Shown here piece after piece: positions 1 through 8,790 of a DNA stretch of 52,653 bases. Made by a program: the position numbers and the translations under genes. The stretch is from contig DHVE01000122.1 of the NCBI GenBank assembly GCA_002412495.1, positions 1 through 52,653 on the forward strand. The letters run 5' to 3'. This DNA is from Betaproteobacteria bacterium UBA5216 (GTDB lineage Bacteria > Pseudomonadota > Gammaproteobacteria > Burkholderiales > SG8-41). The notes beneath the pieces were generated by a model. The model did not search any database. It was given only the letters and a program-made list of their open reading frames with translations, and was not told where the DNA came from. The first letter of the stretch is position 1; every line of letters starts with the position of its first letter.

Positions 1-70
1 GCGTGGCGGTGAAACCACCCTTGCCGCCGCTGACAACCAGAATGTGGGGCTTGCCGGACGGTGATTTCAT
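1..70 (-). CDS. 5' end of a truncated gene of unknown function
   Basis: An open frame starts with ATG at 70 and runs off the left edge, leaving about 23 residues. The visible N-terminus reads MKSPSGKPHILVV followed by SGGKGG and FTAT. A short beta-strand followed by a glycine-rich loop suggests a nucleotide- or cofactor-binding fold. The loop recalls the deviant P-loop of Mrp/ParA ATPases but lacks the usual GKT continuation, so that identity is not supported. The gene is divergent from the hydroxy-acid oxidase gene to its right. No clear ribosome-binding site precedes the ATG. Confidence 0.4.
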   Translation of the reverse strand, partial: MKSPSGKPHILVVSGGKGGFTAT

Positions 71-78
71 CGGGTGAT

Positions 79-84
79 TATAAT
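79..84 (+). promoter_or_regulatory. Perfect TATAAT -10-like hexamer
   Basis: A consensus sigma-70 -10 hexamer lies upstream of the hydroxy-acid oxidase gene. No good -35 hexamer sits at 16-18 bp; TTGCCG at 51-56 is too far away. If the hexamer is a real promoter, transcription would start near 91, and translation from the GTG at 74 or the ATG at 83 would be impossible. That is one reason for preferring a downstream start for the gene. Confidence 0.35.
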
Positions 85-133
85 GACCGCCAGCCTTCCC
101 CACCCACCCCTCCCCTTATCGAGCGAGCACATC

Positions 134-1411
134 ATGGTCACCGCGCCCATCCCCCCCGCAGGCACTGCCGCAGCCCCCTCCCTGGAACTCAAACCCGATC
201 AGGCGGGCGGCCTGTCGTTCGTCGACAAACGTTCGCTGCCATCCGGCATGCGCAACTATCTTTGCCTGCAGGACTTCATCGATGCCGCGCGCAAGGTACT
301 GCCTCGCCCGATCTACGGCTACGTCACTGGCGGCGTCGAGAACAACCAGTCGCTGCGTGGCAATCGCGATGTGTTCGATGAAATCGGCTTTGTGCCCAAG
401 CCCCTGGTGGACACCGTGGCGCGGCACCAGAGAGTCGAATTATTCGGCCACACGTACAGCGCGCCGTTTGGATTCGCCCCCATGGGCGGCACCTCGATGG
501 CGGCTTATCGTGGCGACGCGGTACTTGCTGGCGCCGCCGAGGCCGCCAACATTCCGATGATGATGAGCGGCGCCTCGCTGATGAAAATGGAAGACGTGCG
601 CGCCGCCGGCAAGACGTCCATGTTTCAGGCTTATCTGCCGGGTGATGAAGATCGTATTGCCGCAACGATGGACCGCGCCGCCGCTGCGGGCTTTCAGACG
701 CTGGCCGTGACGGTGGACGTGCAGGTTGCCGCCAATCGCGAAAACAATGTCCGCGCGGGCTTTAACAACCCGTTGCGGCCCACGCTGCAACTCGCATGGG
801 ATTGCGCCATACGGCCGAAATGGACATTCGGCATGTTTCTGAAGACGCTGATGACCGACGGCATGCCGCACGTGGAGAACATGGGCCCGCGCGTGCCGAT
901 GATCTCCTCCACCGCGCTACGCGGTTATGGCCGCCGCGACAAGCTCACGTGGAAACACATCGAATTCATGCGCAAGCGCTGGAAAGGCAATCTGCTGTTG
1001 AAAGGCGTGCTGCATAAAGAGGTGGTGCATATCGCACGCGAACACGGCCTGCAAGGCGTGCTGGTATCCAACCACGGCGGACGCCAGTTGGACGGCACGG
1101 TGTCACCACTGCGTGTGCTACCAGGACTGCGCGACGTCGCCGGCAAGGACTTCAAACTCATCATGGACAGCGGCTTCCGGCGCGGTACCGACATCCTAAA
1201 GGCGTACGCGCTCGGCGCGGACTTCTGTTTGATCGGGCGGCCGTTTTTGTGCGCGGCAGCGGTGGCGGGCCGGCCCGGCGTCGAGCATGCAATCAAGCTG
1301 CTGATGGATGAAATCGACCGCAACATGGCGATGATGGGTGTGAACTCCGTGAAGGAAATGTCGAAAGCGTTTCTGATGCCGATGACGGGGGCGGGGTTTT
1401 TGCAAAGTTAG
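134..1411 (+). CDS. FMN-dependent alpha-hydroxy-acid oxidase/dehydrogenase (LldD/glycolate oxidase family)
   Basis: This is a TIM-barrel flavoprotein that oxidises a 2-hydroxy acid such as L-lactate, glycolate or mandelate to the 2-oxo acid. From the ATG at 134 it has 425 residues. The family N-terminal signature (NYLCLQDF, then GYVTGGVENNQSLRGN) lies at about 41-77. Lys290 (LLKGV), the SNHGGRQLDG active-site motif at 312-321 with base His314 and substrate-binding Arg317, and the FMN-phosphate loops DSGFRRG (345-351) and GRP (368-370) are all present. The start is uncertain: GTG 74, ATG 83, ATG 134 and ATG 248 are in frame, and homologues usually begin close to the 248 start. The substrate cannot be read from sequence. 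The SRAP gene follows 18 bp downstream. Confidence 0.85.
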   Translation: MVTAPIPPAGTAAAPSLELKPDQAGGLSFVDKRSLPSGMRNYLCLQDFIDAARKVLPRPIYGYVTGGVENNQSLRGNRDVFDEIGFVPKPLVDTVARHQRVELFGHTYSAPFGFAPMGGTSMAAYRGDAVLAGAAEAANIPMMMSGASLMKMEDVRAAGKTSMFQAYLPGDEDRIAATMDRAAAAGFQTLAVTVDVQVAANRENNVRAGFNNPLRPTLQLAWDCAIRPKWTFGMFLKTLMTDGMPHVENMGPRVPMISSTALRGYGRRDKLTWKHIEFMRKRWKGNLLLKGVLHKEVVHIAREHGLQGVLVSNHGGRQLDGTVSPLRVLPGLRDVAGKDFKLIMDSGFRRGTDILKAYALGADFCLIGRPFLCAAAVAGRPGVEHAIKLLMDEIDRNMAMMGVNSVKEMSKAFLMPMTGAGFLQS

Positions 1412-1429
1412 TTTTACGGCGCCGTCGCC

Positions 1430-2146
1430 ATGTGCGGCCGCTACGTAGCCCCCAGTCAGGCCGCCATCGAGCGCCACTACCATCTCGGTCGCGGGCAGAA
1501 TAATCCCTTTCCGTCGAACGCGCCCTTTGCGGCGCGTTATAACGTCACGCCGCAGCAAGGCAACCCCGCCGCTTACGTACCCGTGATCCGCAACAGCAGC
1601 AGCGGCGAGACAGAAATGGTGAGCATGCAGTGGTGGCTGTTGCCACACTGGTCGAAGGAATCGCGCATCAAGTTCAGCACCTTCAATGCGCGCACCGACA
1701 AGGTATCGAGCGCGGCGAGTTACCGCGTGCCGTTTCGCAAGCGGCGCTGCCTGATTCCGGCGCTGGGCTGGTTTGAATGGCGGGAAACGCCACGCGGCAA
1801 GATGAAATGGTGGCTGCACCGGCCGGACCGCGGCATTGTGAGTTTCGCGGGGTTGTGGGATCGCTGGCATCGCGGCGACGAGGTGATCGAGTCCTGCACC
1901 ATTATCGTCGGCGACGCGAACACGGCCATGAGCTGCGTACATGACCGCATGCCGGTGATCATCCAGCCGGAAGACGAAGCGTTCTGGCTCGACACCCAAA
2001 TCGACGCCACGCAGGCGCTGGAAGCGCTACTGACGCCACCGCCCGATGATCTGATTACCGCGTATCCGGTGCGCAGTGACAAACGCCCGCGCGACGATGA
2101 CGCCGCGCTGATTGATCCCATCGATCCCGGCGAGAATGCCGGGTGA
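1430..2146 (+). CDS. yedK: SRAP-domain protein (YedK/HMCES family), abasic-site DNA-protein crosslinker
   Basis: The 238-residue protein starts MCGRY, so after methionine removal Cys2 becomes the N-terminal catalytic nucleophile. The family links Cys2 covalently to abasic sites in single-stranded DNA, shielding them during replication. The other conserved residues are visible: Asn38 (NVTP), Asn86/Arg88 (FNAR), Glu116 (WFEWR) and His171 (CVHDRMPV). Length is normal for the family. It lies 18 bp after the hydroxy-acid oxidase gene and may be co-transcribed with it, although the functions are unrelated. It converges on the SDR gene with 9 bp between the stops. Confidence 0.93.
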   Translation: MCGRYVAPSQAAIERHYHLGRGQNNPFPSNAPFAARYNVTPQQGNPAAYVPVIRNSSSGETEMVSMQWWLLPHWSKESRIKFSTFNARTDKVSSAASYRVPFRKRRCLIPALGWFEWRETPRGKMKWWLHRPDRGIVSFAGLWDRWHRGDEVIESCTIIVGDANTAMSCVHDRMPVIIQPEDEAFWLDTQIDATQALEALLTPPPDDLITAYPVRSDKRPRDDDAALIDPIDPGENAG

Positions 2147-2155
2147 GCTGGCCCG

Positions 2156-2947
2156 CTACAAAACCGAACGCACCAGACCGCCATCGACGCGGATGGTGGT
2201 GCCGGTGATGTAGCTCGACTTGCCCGACGCGAGAAACGCCACCAGATTCGCCAGCTCGCGCGGTTCACCGATGCGGCCCACGGCCGTTTCCTTCGCGCGC
2301 TCTTCGAGCATTTTTTCCAGTGAAATACCGAGTTCCTTGGCACGCGCGGTGACATTGCCGAGCATGCGCTCGGAAAGCAGCGACCCCGGCGCGATGTTGT
2401 TCACCAGAATGCCATCGCGGCCCACTTCGTCGGCGAGACTTTTGGCGAACGCCACCACGCCCATGCGCGTGGCGCCCGACAGCGCAAGGTTCGGTATCGG
2501 CTGATACACAGTGCTGGCAAGGATGTTGATGATGCGGCCGCTTTTTTGCGCGCGCATAGGGGGCAGCGCCTCGCGCGCCATGCGCGCAAAAAACAACAGC
2601 GAGCGTTGTACCGCGGTTGCCCATTGCTCCTCGGTGGCGTCGACGGACTTCGCCAGGGGCGGGCCGCCGGAGTTGGCGACCAATACGTCAATGCGTCCGA
2701 ATTTTTCGGTGGCCGTGGCCATCAGCTTTTGAATGACTTCATTTTTTTCCAGATCGCCCGCAAACACCAGCACATCGGCCTTGGTCTTGTCGCGGATATC
2801 CGCCGCCGCCTGTTCAAGATCGGCCTGACTGCGGCTGCATATCACCACTTTCATGCCTTCTTCGGCGAGCACTTCGGCGCAGGCGCGCCCCAGCCCCTTA
2901 CTCGCGCCGCCGACGATGGCGACTTTGTTTTTGAGTTCCAGATCCAT
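2156..2947 (-). CDS. SDR-family oxidoreductase with non-canonical catalytic residues
   Basis: The 263-residue Rossmann protein has a glycine-rich NAD(P) motif at 13-20 (GGASKGLG), an ANSGG element at 91-95 in place of the usual NNAG, and the C-terminal IRVDGG region. It resembles beta-ketoacyl-ACP reductase. The catalytic serine is present (Ser145), but the expected Tyr-x-x-x-Lys reads Ser157-Gly-Ala-Thr-Arg161. This matches a known SDR subgroup resembling FabG that lacks a perfect cofactor motif and catalytic tetrad, so normal SDR chemistry should not be assumed. A GGGAA ribosome-binding site precedes the ATG at 2947. The antiporter gene lies 31 bp further upstream on the same strand. Confidence 0.85.
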   Translation of the reverse strand: MDLELKNKVAIVGGASKGLGRACAEVLAEEGMKVVICSRSQADLEQAAADIRDKTKADVLVFAGDLEKNEVIQKLMATATEKFGRIDVLVANSGGPPLAKSVDATEEQWATAVQRSLLFFARMAREALPPMRAQKSGRIINILASTVYQPIPNLALSGATRMGVVAFAKSLADEVGRDGILVNNIAPGSLLSERMLGNVTARAKELGISLEKMLEERAKETAVGRIGEPRELANLVAFLASGKSSYITGTTIRVDGGLVRSVL

Positions 2948-2978
2948 GAGATTCCCTTTTTATAGGATGTGAGTGACG

Positions 2979-4541
2979 CTAGAGCCGTGATTCCTGATAA
3001 TCCAGGTCTTCTTCAAGATGATGCAATACATCGTCGCTAATCTGATTGTCGCGCCAGATGCGTATGAGCTCGCGCCGTTCGGCGTCAATGGCGGCGCGCC
3101 GCAGGCGACGTGCCTGCGCGGCCTCCACGCCCGGCGCGGGGCTGTCAGCCGTGGACTCCGCGATTTTTTCCGCGAACTCGGCATGTATGCGTGCACTCAC
3201 GCTCCCGGCGATATTCTCCCGACCGGCGATGTCGTCTATGGCACGCGCGGCCGCGCGGGAAAGCGCGAGCCGTGCCTGGCGATGCTCCTCCTGATGGCTC
3301 CAGTCCTCGCCCACGTGCAGGCGGCGAATCAGCGGCGCAAGGGTCAATCCCTGCACCACCAGCGTCACCGCGATCACCACGAAGGTGAGAAAAATAATGA
3401 GATCGCGATGCGGGAACGGCGTACCATCCTTCAGCGCAAGCGGCAGCGCCAGCGCCGCGGCAAGTGACACAATACCGCGCATACCGCACCAGCTCATGAT
3501 GAAAACCTCCGATTCATGCGGCGCGGGATAACGCGCGCGCAAGGCATCCGTCATCAGCATGCGCGGCACATGCGTAAGCGGGTAAATCCACGCAAAACGC
3601 ACCGCCACCGCCACCACACTGACCACCGCGCCGTACGCGGCAAGCTGCGCCGTGCTGTAGCCTGACAGACGCTCGCCGACTCCGGAAAGTTGCAGCCCAA
3701 TCAGGATAAAGATCAGGCTGTTCAGCAAAAACACCAGCATGTTCCACATCGAGCGCCCGACGATGCGCATCTCAGCCGATACGATGGCTGGCGCGTAACG
3801 TCCGCGCACCAGCCCCGCCGCCACCACCGCCAGAACGCCGGAAACATGCATCGATTCGGCAAGAATGTACGCCACGTACGGCAGGGCAAGCGCCATCAGC
3901 ACCTCAATGAACACATCACCCAGAAAGCGATGAACGTAGACAAAAACCCGCGCCACCACCATGCCAAGAATGATGCCACCGGCGGAAACGCCGGCGAAAT
4001 CCACGCTGGCCTGCGAGAGGGAGAATGCACCGGTAAGCACCGCCGCCACCGCAAACTTGTAGAGCACCAGACCCGAGGCATCGTTCACCAGACTTTCGCC
4101 TTCCAGCACGGTGACCACGCGGCGCGGCACGCTCAGCCGCGACAGAATGGCGGTGGCCGCCACCGCGTCCGGCGGCGACACGATGGCGCCCAGCACGAAA
4201 GCCGCCGCCCACGGTATGTCGGGCACCAGATATTTGAGCGCGGCGCCCACCGCGAGGGTGGTGACAATGACCAGTCCGATGGCCAACAAGCCGATGGGGC
4301 GCAAATTGGCCTTGAAGTCGCGCCACGACGTCATCAGCGCCGCCTGATACAGAATCGGCGGCAGCACCAGCACGAGGATAAACTGCGGATCGAAGTTAAG
4401 TTTGGGCAGGCCCGGCACAAAGCTCAGCGCGCCGCCGCCGATCACCAGCGCGATCGGGTACGGGAAGTGGAAGTGGCGCGCGATCCAGCCCAGCGCGACG
4501 CAGCACAACAACAGAAACAGCGTGATCTCCAGCAATTGCAT
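2979..4541 (-). CDS. Na+/H+ antiporter, CPA1 family (NhaP/YjcE type)
   Basis: The 520-residue inner-membrane protein has about 12 hydrophobic segments in the first 400 residues and a cytoplasmic tail of about 110. It exchanges monovalent cations for protons. Family motifs are clear: SPPDAVAAT at 122-130, with the ion-binding Asp125, and EGESLVNDASG at 147-157, with Asp154. The charged tail ends in an ISDDVLHHLEEDLDYQE segment typical of this bacterial subfamily. Length is usual. Ion preference (Na+, K+ or Li+) cannot be read from sequence. It may be transcribed ahead of the SDR gene. Confidence 0.92.
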   Translation of the reverse strand: MQLLEITLFLLLCCVALGWIARHFHFPYPIALVIGGGALSFVPGLPKLNFDPQFILVLVLPPILYQAALMTSWRDFKANLRPIGLLAIGLVIVTTLAVGAALKYLVPDIPWAAAFVLGAIVSPPDAVAATAILSRLSVPRRVVTVLEGESLVNDASGLVLYKFAVAAVLTGAFSLSQASVDFAGVSAGGIILGMVVARVFVYVHRFLGDVFIEVLMALALPYVAYILAESMHVSGVLAVVAAGLVRGRYAPAIVSAEMRIVGRSMWNMLVFLLNSLIFILIGLQLSGVGERLSGYSTAQLAAYGAVVSVVAVAVRFAWIYPLTHVPRMLMTDALRARYPAPHESEVFIMSWCGMRGIVSLAAALALPLALKDGTPFPHRDLIIFLTFVVIAVTLVVQGLTLAPLIRRLHVGEDWSHQEEHRQARLALSRAAARAIDDIAGRENIAGSVSARIHAEFAEKIAESTADSPAPGVEAAQARRLRRAAIDAERRELIRIWRDNQISDDVLHHLEEDLDYQESRL

Positions 4542-4636
4542 GGCGGCTCAGGCAAACGCAATACACGACGGCGAGCCAGTATGAACAATCACACCGGTGG
4601 GCACGGGTTTGCCACTCGCGACGTCAAGCCGGAAGG

Positions 4637-5608
4637 CTACGATGGTGTCGCTGTCTTCGTTTGCCACGTATAGTTTTCGCCAGCGGGGTCGAGCGTAAAG
4701 AAGCGCGGCTTTTTGCCCTGCGTCGGCTCCCAGCCAATCGGGGCCAGCGTGCCGTCGTTGGCATCGACCGTGAAGGTGGCGATGCTGTTGTGCCCGCGAT
4801 TCGACACATACACAACTTTGCCCGACGGCGCGACGGCGATCTCCGCGCCGGTGTTGTCGGCCACAAAAGTGGCCGGCGTGGTGGGAATGACATGCACGGG
4901 TGTCAATACACCGCGTTCACCATCCCACTGGTAAGTGGTAACGGTTGAATCCAGTTCGTTGATCAAATACGCCAACGGCCGCGACGGATGAAATGCCAAA
5001 TGCCGGGGCCCCGCGCCGTAGCGCGATTTCACAAACGGAGGATCGTTTGCAATCAGTTTGCCGCTCGCCGCATCCAGCTTATAAATGTGCGTGGCATCCA
5101 CGCCTTTGTCGGGCGACAGCAAGTAGCGCCCGCTCGTATCAAACAGCACCTGATGCGGATGTGCGCCAAGGCCCTGCTCGCGTTTGTACGGCCCTTCCTT
5201 GCCCGGCGGCACGACCGCATCCGTGGCTGGCGCCAGCGAACCATCCGCGTTGATCGGCAGCACTACGATGCCCGGCCCGTTGGCGCACACCACGTAACGG
5301 TCGCTCGGGTCAACAACGAGGTGCGGCCCGTTGTCGCCGCTGCTGGGCTGCTGATTAAGAAACCGCAGCTTGTGTGTTTGCGGATCAATCGCATAAGCAC
5401 TCACCGTGTTGCCATCACCATGAGAGGCGTGAAGAAAACGCCGCTGGCTGTCGAGCGCGACAAAACCGGGATTGGCGATGGTCTCGAACACCTCGATAAG
5501 CGACCATGCGCCCGAAGTGCCATCGGTGTCGTCAATGTGGTAAACGCTGATGCCCTTGCCGCGTGCCTTGCGGTGCGCCGTGGTGAAGCTGCCGACATAC
5601 GCAAACAT
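4637..5608 (-). CDS. Lactonase-family beta-propeller protein (6-phosphogluconolactonase YbhE-like)
   Basis: This 323-residue protein shows repeated blade segments such as GLGAHPHQVLFDTSGRYL, GPRHLAFHPSRPLAYLINE and the GKVVYVSNRGHNSIA stretch typical of the seven-bladed lactonase family. The characterised members hydrolyse 6-phosphogluconolactone in the oxidative pentose phosphate pathway, but many paralogues have other or unknown substrates. The start is placed at ATG 5608 because an AGGAG lies 11 bases upstream. GTG 5620 and ATG 5617 are in frame but too close to that site. No signal peptide is seen, so it is probably cytosolic. It is divergent from a Bug receptor gene. Confidence 0.82.
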   Translation of the reverse strand: MFAYVGSFTTAHRKARGKGISVYHIDDTDGTSGAWSLIEVFETIANPGFVALDSQRRFLHASHGDGNTVSAYAIDPQTHKLRFLNQQPSSGDNGPHLVVDPSDRYVVCANGPGIVVLPINADGSLAPATDAVVPPGKEGPYKREQGLGAHPHQVLFDTSGRYLLSPDKGVDATHIYKLDAASGKLIANDPPFVKSRYGAGPRHLAFHPSRPLAYLINELDSTVTTYQWDGERGVLTPVHVIPTTPATFVADNTGAEIAVAPSGKVVYVSNRGHNSIATFTVDANDGTLAPIGWEPTQGKKPRFFTLDPAGENYTWQTKTATPS

Positions 5609-5686
5609 AATGCGCATCACTCCTGCATTTGAAAGTCCGTGAGGCTGCTAAACTTACACGAATTCGCCTACTCGTGCGTAAACACC

Positions 5687-6670
5687 GTGATCCCATTCAG
5701 AAAATTTTCGCCGTCCGTGTTGCTTTGCTTCGCCGCTATGCCATGCATGGTCAGTGGCGCCGCGCAGGCACAATCAACCTACCCCGCGCGCCCGGTGCGC
5801 GTGATCGTCGGCTTCCCGCCGGGTAGCGGCACGGACATGATCGCGCGCTTCACCGCCAACAAACTGACCGAACGCCTGGGCCAGCAAGTGGTAGTGGACA
5901 ATCGCCCCGGCGCCAACGGCATCATCGCCGCCGAACTCGTCGCCAAGGCCGCGCCGGACGGTCACACGCTGCTCGCGATGTCGATCTCGCACACCATGAA
6001 CGCGGCCGTCTACAAATTGCCGTTCGATGCGGTGAAGTCATTCACACCCATCACACAACTGGGCGCGGGGCCGCTGGTGCTGGTGGCCAATATGTCGTTC
6101 CCGGCAAACAACGCAAAAACATTGATCGATCTGGCAACCGCCAAACCGAATATGATCACTTACGCCATCTCCGGCACCGGCGGCATCAACCATTTCGCCG
6201 GCGGACTGTTTTCGCGCATTACCGGCGTGCGGCTGGTCAACGTGCCCTACAAGGGCGGCGCGCAAGCACTCACCGACCTGATCGGCGGGCAAGTGCAGAT
6301 CATGTTCGGCACGGCGGCGATCACCCTCTCCCAAATACGCGCAGGCCGCATGAAGCCGCTCGGCGTGAGCACACCCAAACGCTCATCGTTGCTGCCGGAA
6401 GTGCCCACCCTCGCGGAATCAGGCGCCCCCGGCTATGAGATGAACACGTGGTGGGGCGTGCTGGGGCCAGCCGGCATGCCCCCCACCGTGGTGACACGAT
6501 TGCACGCTGACATCGCGGCCTTGCTCGGTCAGGCCGATTCGGCAAAACGGCTCGAATCCGAAGGCGCGGTGCCCTCGCAGTTGGCCAGCGCGGAATTCGC
6601 GCGCATGCTCGGCAGTGAAGTCGAGAAATGGACGCGCGTCGCGCGCGACGCAAACATCAAGGTTGAATAA
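5687..6670 (+). CDS. Bug-family (TctC-type) tripartite tricarboxylate transporter receptor, copy 1
   Basis: This is a periplasmic solute-binding protein of about 327 residues. The GTG start at 5687 gives a normal signal peptide (basic IPFRK, a hydrophobic stretch, then cleavage near AQAQ). The mature start YPARPVRVIVGFPPGSGTD is diagnostic of Bug proteins, as is the NRPGANGIIAAE stretch. Such receptors bind carboxylates or other small organics; the ligand is not predictable. A GTG at 5639 would add 16 unneeded residues. It converges on the GlcG/HbpS gene with 8 bp between stops. No tctA or tctB gene is in the window. Confidence 0.9.
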   Translation: MIPFRKFSPSVLLCFAAMPCMVSGAAQAQSTYPARPVRVIVGFPPGSGTDMIARFTANKLTERLGQQVVVDNRPGANGIIAAELVAKAAPDGHTLLAMSISHTMNAAVYKLPFDAVKSFTPITQLGAGPLVLVANMSFPANNAKTLIDLATAKPNMITYAISGTGGINHFAGGLFSRITGVRLVNVPYKGGAQALTDLIGGQVQIMFGTAAITLSQIRAGRMKPLGVSTPKRSSLLPEVPTLAESGAPGYEMNTWWGVLGPAGMPPTVVTRLHADIAALLGQADSAKRLESEGAVPSQLASAEFARMLGSEVEKWTRVARDANIKVE

Positions 6671-6678
6671 CGCCACCG

Positions 6679-7203
6679 CTACAGTTTTCGCTCGCCCAAT
6701 CCCACGCTGTCGTACAACTGATTGACGTGCGCCTTGACCTCGGGCGCCATGTCGTCATGCAGCGGCTTGTGCGCCCAGCCGACTTTCTGGCGCGCGTAAC
6801 GGCCCATGATTTCATCCTGATCGGACGTGCCGCCGCTGATACCGTAGCAACCGACGAGTTCGTCACCCTTGAACACCGGCGCGCAACCGCCCGATACCAC
6901 CGCCTTGCCGCCGCTGAACACCGAGGCATTCATCAGCATCTGCGGATTGCGTTCCTTGAACCACTGCTGAATAATCAGTCCGTCCTGAAAGCGCGGGCTC
7001 ATGGTGCGAAAGGCCGCCACCGTCCAGGCCTTGCTGTGCGCCGTGTCCGGCGTGATAAATCCCGCGTCGTCCATGCGCTCGAGCGCCAGCAGATGCCCTT
7101 CGGCATTGACGATGGCGATCGCCACCGGCACGTGCATTTCTTCTGCTTTTTCAACGACGGCCTTGATGAATTCGCGGCATTCCACCACGCGTAGTCTTGC
7201 CAT
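6679..7203 (-). CDS. GlcG/HbpS-family protein (DUF336)
   Basis: The 174-residue protein carries the family pattern: a central VPVAIAIVNAEGHLLALERMD strand-turn, then the HSKAWTVAAF helix, then GGKAVVSGGCAPV and the glycine-rich C-terminal GISGGTSDQDE. Members include the heme-binding HbpS and GlcG of glycolate-utilisation loci; the biochemical role of most is unknown. There is no signal peptide. The start at 7203 is supported by a strong upstream GGAGGGCAGGAA ribosome-binding site. In Burkholderiales such genes often lie near Bug receptors and catabolic enzymes, as here, which suggests an accessory catabolic role (inference). Confidence 0.85.
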   Translation of the reverse strand: MARLRVVECREFIKAVVEKAEEMHVPVAIAIVNAEGHLLALERMDDAGFITPDTAHSKAWTVAAFRTMSPRFQDGLIIQQWFKERNPQMLMNASVFSGGKAVVSGGCAPVFKGDELVGCYGISGGTSDQDEIMGRYARQKVGWAHKPLHDDMAPEVKAHVNQLYDSVGLGERKL

Positions 7204-7402
7204 TTCCTGCCCTCCTGTTGTCGAACGGTCTTTTTAATCTCGCGCCTGTTGCATGATATAGCACGGTTGTTGCTCCTGCGACGCCACGGCATGGCCACCT
7301 GATTGCAATACCGCTTGGCGCGGCATATCCTCCGCGATAGCCGGTTCGGCAACCGCATCACGGACAGATTAGCAGTACCAACATACGGAGAGAAAAGCAC
7401 GC

Positions 7403-7630
7403 ATGTTCAAACTACAGGTGCAGGATGACGAGAACGATGCGCGCGTCTGGCACGATGTAAAAAGCGCGGACGGAAAATTGCTCACCTTCGAAAAAGAAGC
7501 CGACGCGCGCACGAAGCTCGAAGCACTCTTTCCGGTGCTGGTGAAAATGGAGCGTTATGCCGGCCCCAAGCGCACCCGTGTGATCAACATCATTACCGAT
7601 GACGACGAAAAAGCCTGGCCCAAGCGGTAA
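7403..7630 (+). CDS. Small hypothetical protein, 75 residues
   Basis: I do not recognise the family. The protein is cytosolic by composition, charged and without membrane segment or signal. It reads as a strand (MFKLQVQDD), a middle DGKLLTFEKEADARTKLEALFP helix region, and a basic C-terminus with MERYAGPKRTRV. A GGAGAG ribosome-binding site lies about 13 bases before the ATG, and base composition matches neighbouring genes, which supports it being a real gene. It is divergent from the GlcG/HbpS gene and convergent with the next Bug gene. Confidence 0.65.
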   Translation: MFKLQVQDDENDARVWHDVKSADGKLLTFEKEADARTKLEALFPVLVKMERYAGPKRTRVINIITDDDEKAWPKR

Positions 7631-7637
7631 ACCCTAC

Positions 7638-7651
7638 GCGGCCCGGGCCGC
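7638..7651. repeat. Perfect 14-bp GC-only palindrome between convergent genes
   Basis: GCGGCCCGGGCCGC is fully self-complementary and lies in the 25-bp gap between the stops of the 75-residue gene and a Bug gene. There is no T-run, so it is not a classical Rho-independent terminator. It could still pause transcription from both sides. Confidence 0.35.
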
Positions 7652-7655
7652 ACGC

Positions 7656-8621
7656 TTAATCGACCCGCAGACCCGCCGCCTTCACCACGCGCGCGGTGTT
7701 GTCATACTCGCGTTTTAGATAGGCGGCAAATTCCTCCGGACTATTGCCAGCGGGATCCGCGCCTTGCGCTTCGAACTGGCTGGCCGTTTCCGGCACGCGC
7801 AAGGACTTGAGCAACACTTCGTTCAGGCGTTGCAGTATCGGCCGCGGCGTCTTCGCGGGCGCGAGCATTCCGAACCACGCATAGAATTCATAACCGGGCA
7901 CGCCCGCTTCGCTGATGGTGGGCACGTCGGGTAATTGCGCGATGCGCTTGGTGTGTGACACCCCCAATGCGCGTAACCGCGCGGCTTTCACATGCGGCGA
8001 CAACTGCGGAATCGAACCAAAAATCACCGGTACATGGCCGCCCAACACATCCACGATGCTTTGTGGCGCGCCTTTGTAAGGCACGTGCCGCAGATTGATG
8101 CCCGCCATGTTCTTGAGCATTTCACTCGCCAGATGATTCGGCGCGCCGTTGCCGGCCGACGCATAGTTGATTTTGCCCGGCTCGGCCTTCGCCGCCGCGA
8201 TCAACTCCTTGATGGTCTTGAACGGCACGTTCGGATGCGACACCAGCACATAAGTGCTGGCGGAAATCAGGCTCACGGCGGCAAAATCGCGCAGCGTGTC
8301 GTACGGCACGTTTTTTTGCAGATGCGGCAGGATGACGATCGGCCCCTGGCTGCACATCAGCAAGGTATAGCCGTCGGGCGCGGCGCGAGCCACCAGTTCC
8401 GTGCCGATCATACCGCCGGCGCCGCCACGATTATCGACCACCATCTGTTGGCCGAGTTGGCTGGACATCGAGGGCGTCAGCATGCGCGCGAGCACGTCCG
8501 CGGTGCCGCTGGCGGGCACGGGCACCAGTATGCGCACCGGCTTGGTGGGATAGTTTTGTGCGGATGCGATGCCTGCGGCGGCAAACGCGGCAACGCCGAA
8601 TAGTGTGATGGGTAGGCTCAT
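7656..8621 (-). CDS. Bug-family (TctC-type) receptor, copy 2
   Basis: This is a periplasmic binding protein of 321 residues from the ATG at 8621. The open frame extends to 8981, but the extension has no homology-like features, while MSLPITLFGVAAFAAAGIASAQ is a textbook signal peptide. The mature start NYPTKPVRILVPVPASGTAD and the NRGGAGGMIGTE loop are Bug signatures; PASGTAD departs slightly from the usual PPGGGxD. The start is 169 bp from the divergent copy 3, so the two may share a regulatory region. Ligand unknown. Confidence 0.9.
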   Translation of the reverse strand: MSLPITLFGVAAFAAAGIASAQNYPTKPVRILVPVPASGTADVLARMLTPSMSSQLGQQMVVDNRGGAGGMIGTELVARAAPDGYTLLMCSQGPIVILPHLQKNVPYDTLRDFAAVSLISASTYVLVSHPNVPFKTIKELIAAAKAEPGKINYASAGNGAPNHLASEMLKNMAGINLRHVPYKGAPQSIVDVLGGHVPVIFGSIPQLSPHVKAARLRALGVSHTKRIAQLPDVPTISEAGVPGYEFYAWFGMLAPAKTPRPILQRLNEVLLKSLRVPETASQFEAQGADPAGNSPEEFAAYLKREYDNTARVVKAAGLRVD

Positions 8622-8790
8622 TGGTATCGTGATCTTGCTTTCAGAGAATCCAAGCGGGATAGTGAACAGTGTAGCTGGTGTTGGGATTTTCATTAGAACG
8701 GCGCCGCATCGAATATTCCGCACTTGCCGCTGGCCATGGCCGCAGGCAGAATCGCAGCACTCGAATAGCCTGAGAATGCTGGAACGCCAT

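Noticed and set aside
3690..4673. Long plus-strand open frame (327 codons) opposite the antiporter
   Set aside because: It is the antisense of a clear CPA1 gene and rich in His, Arg and Gln, typical of shadow frames in GC-rich DNA.
4637..6670. Lactonase gene and Bug copy 1 as one operon
   Set aside because: They are on opposite strands and divergent; shared regulation is possible but not an operon.
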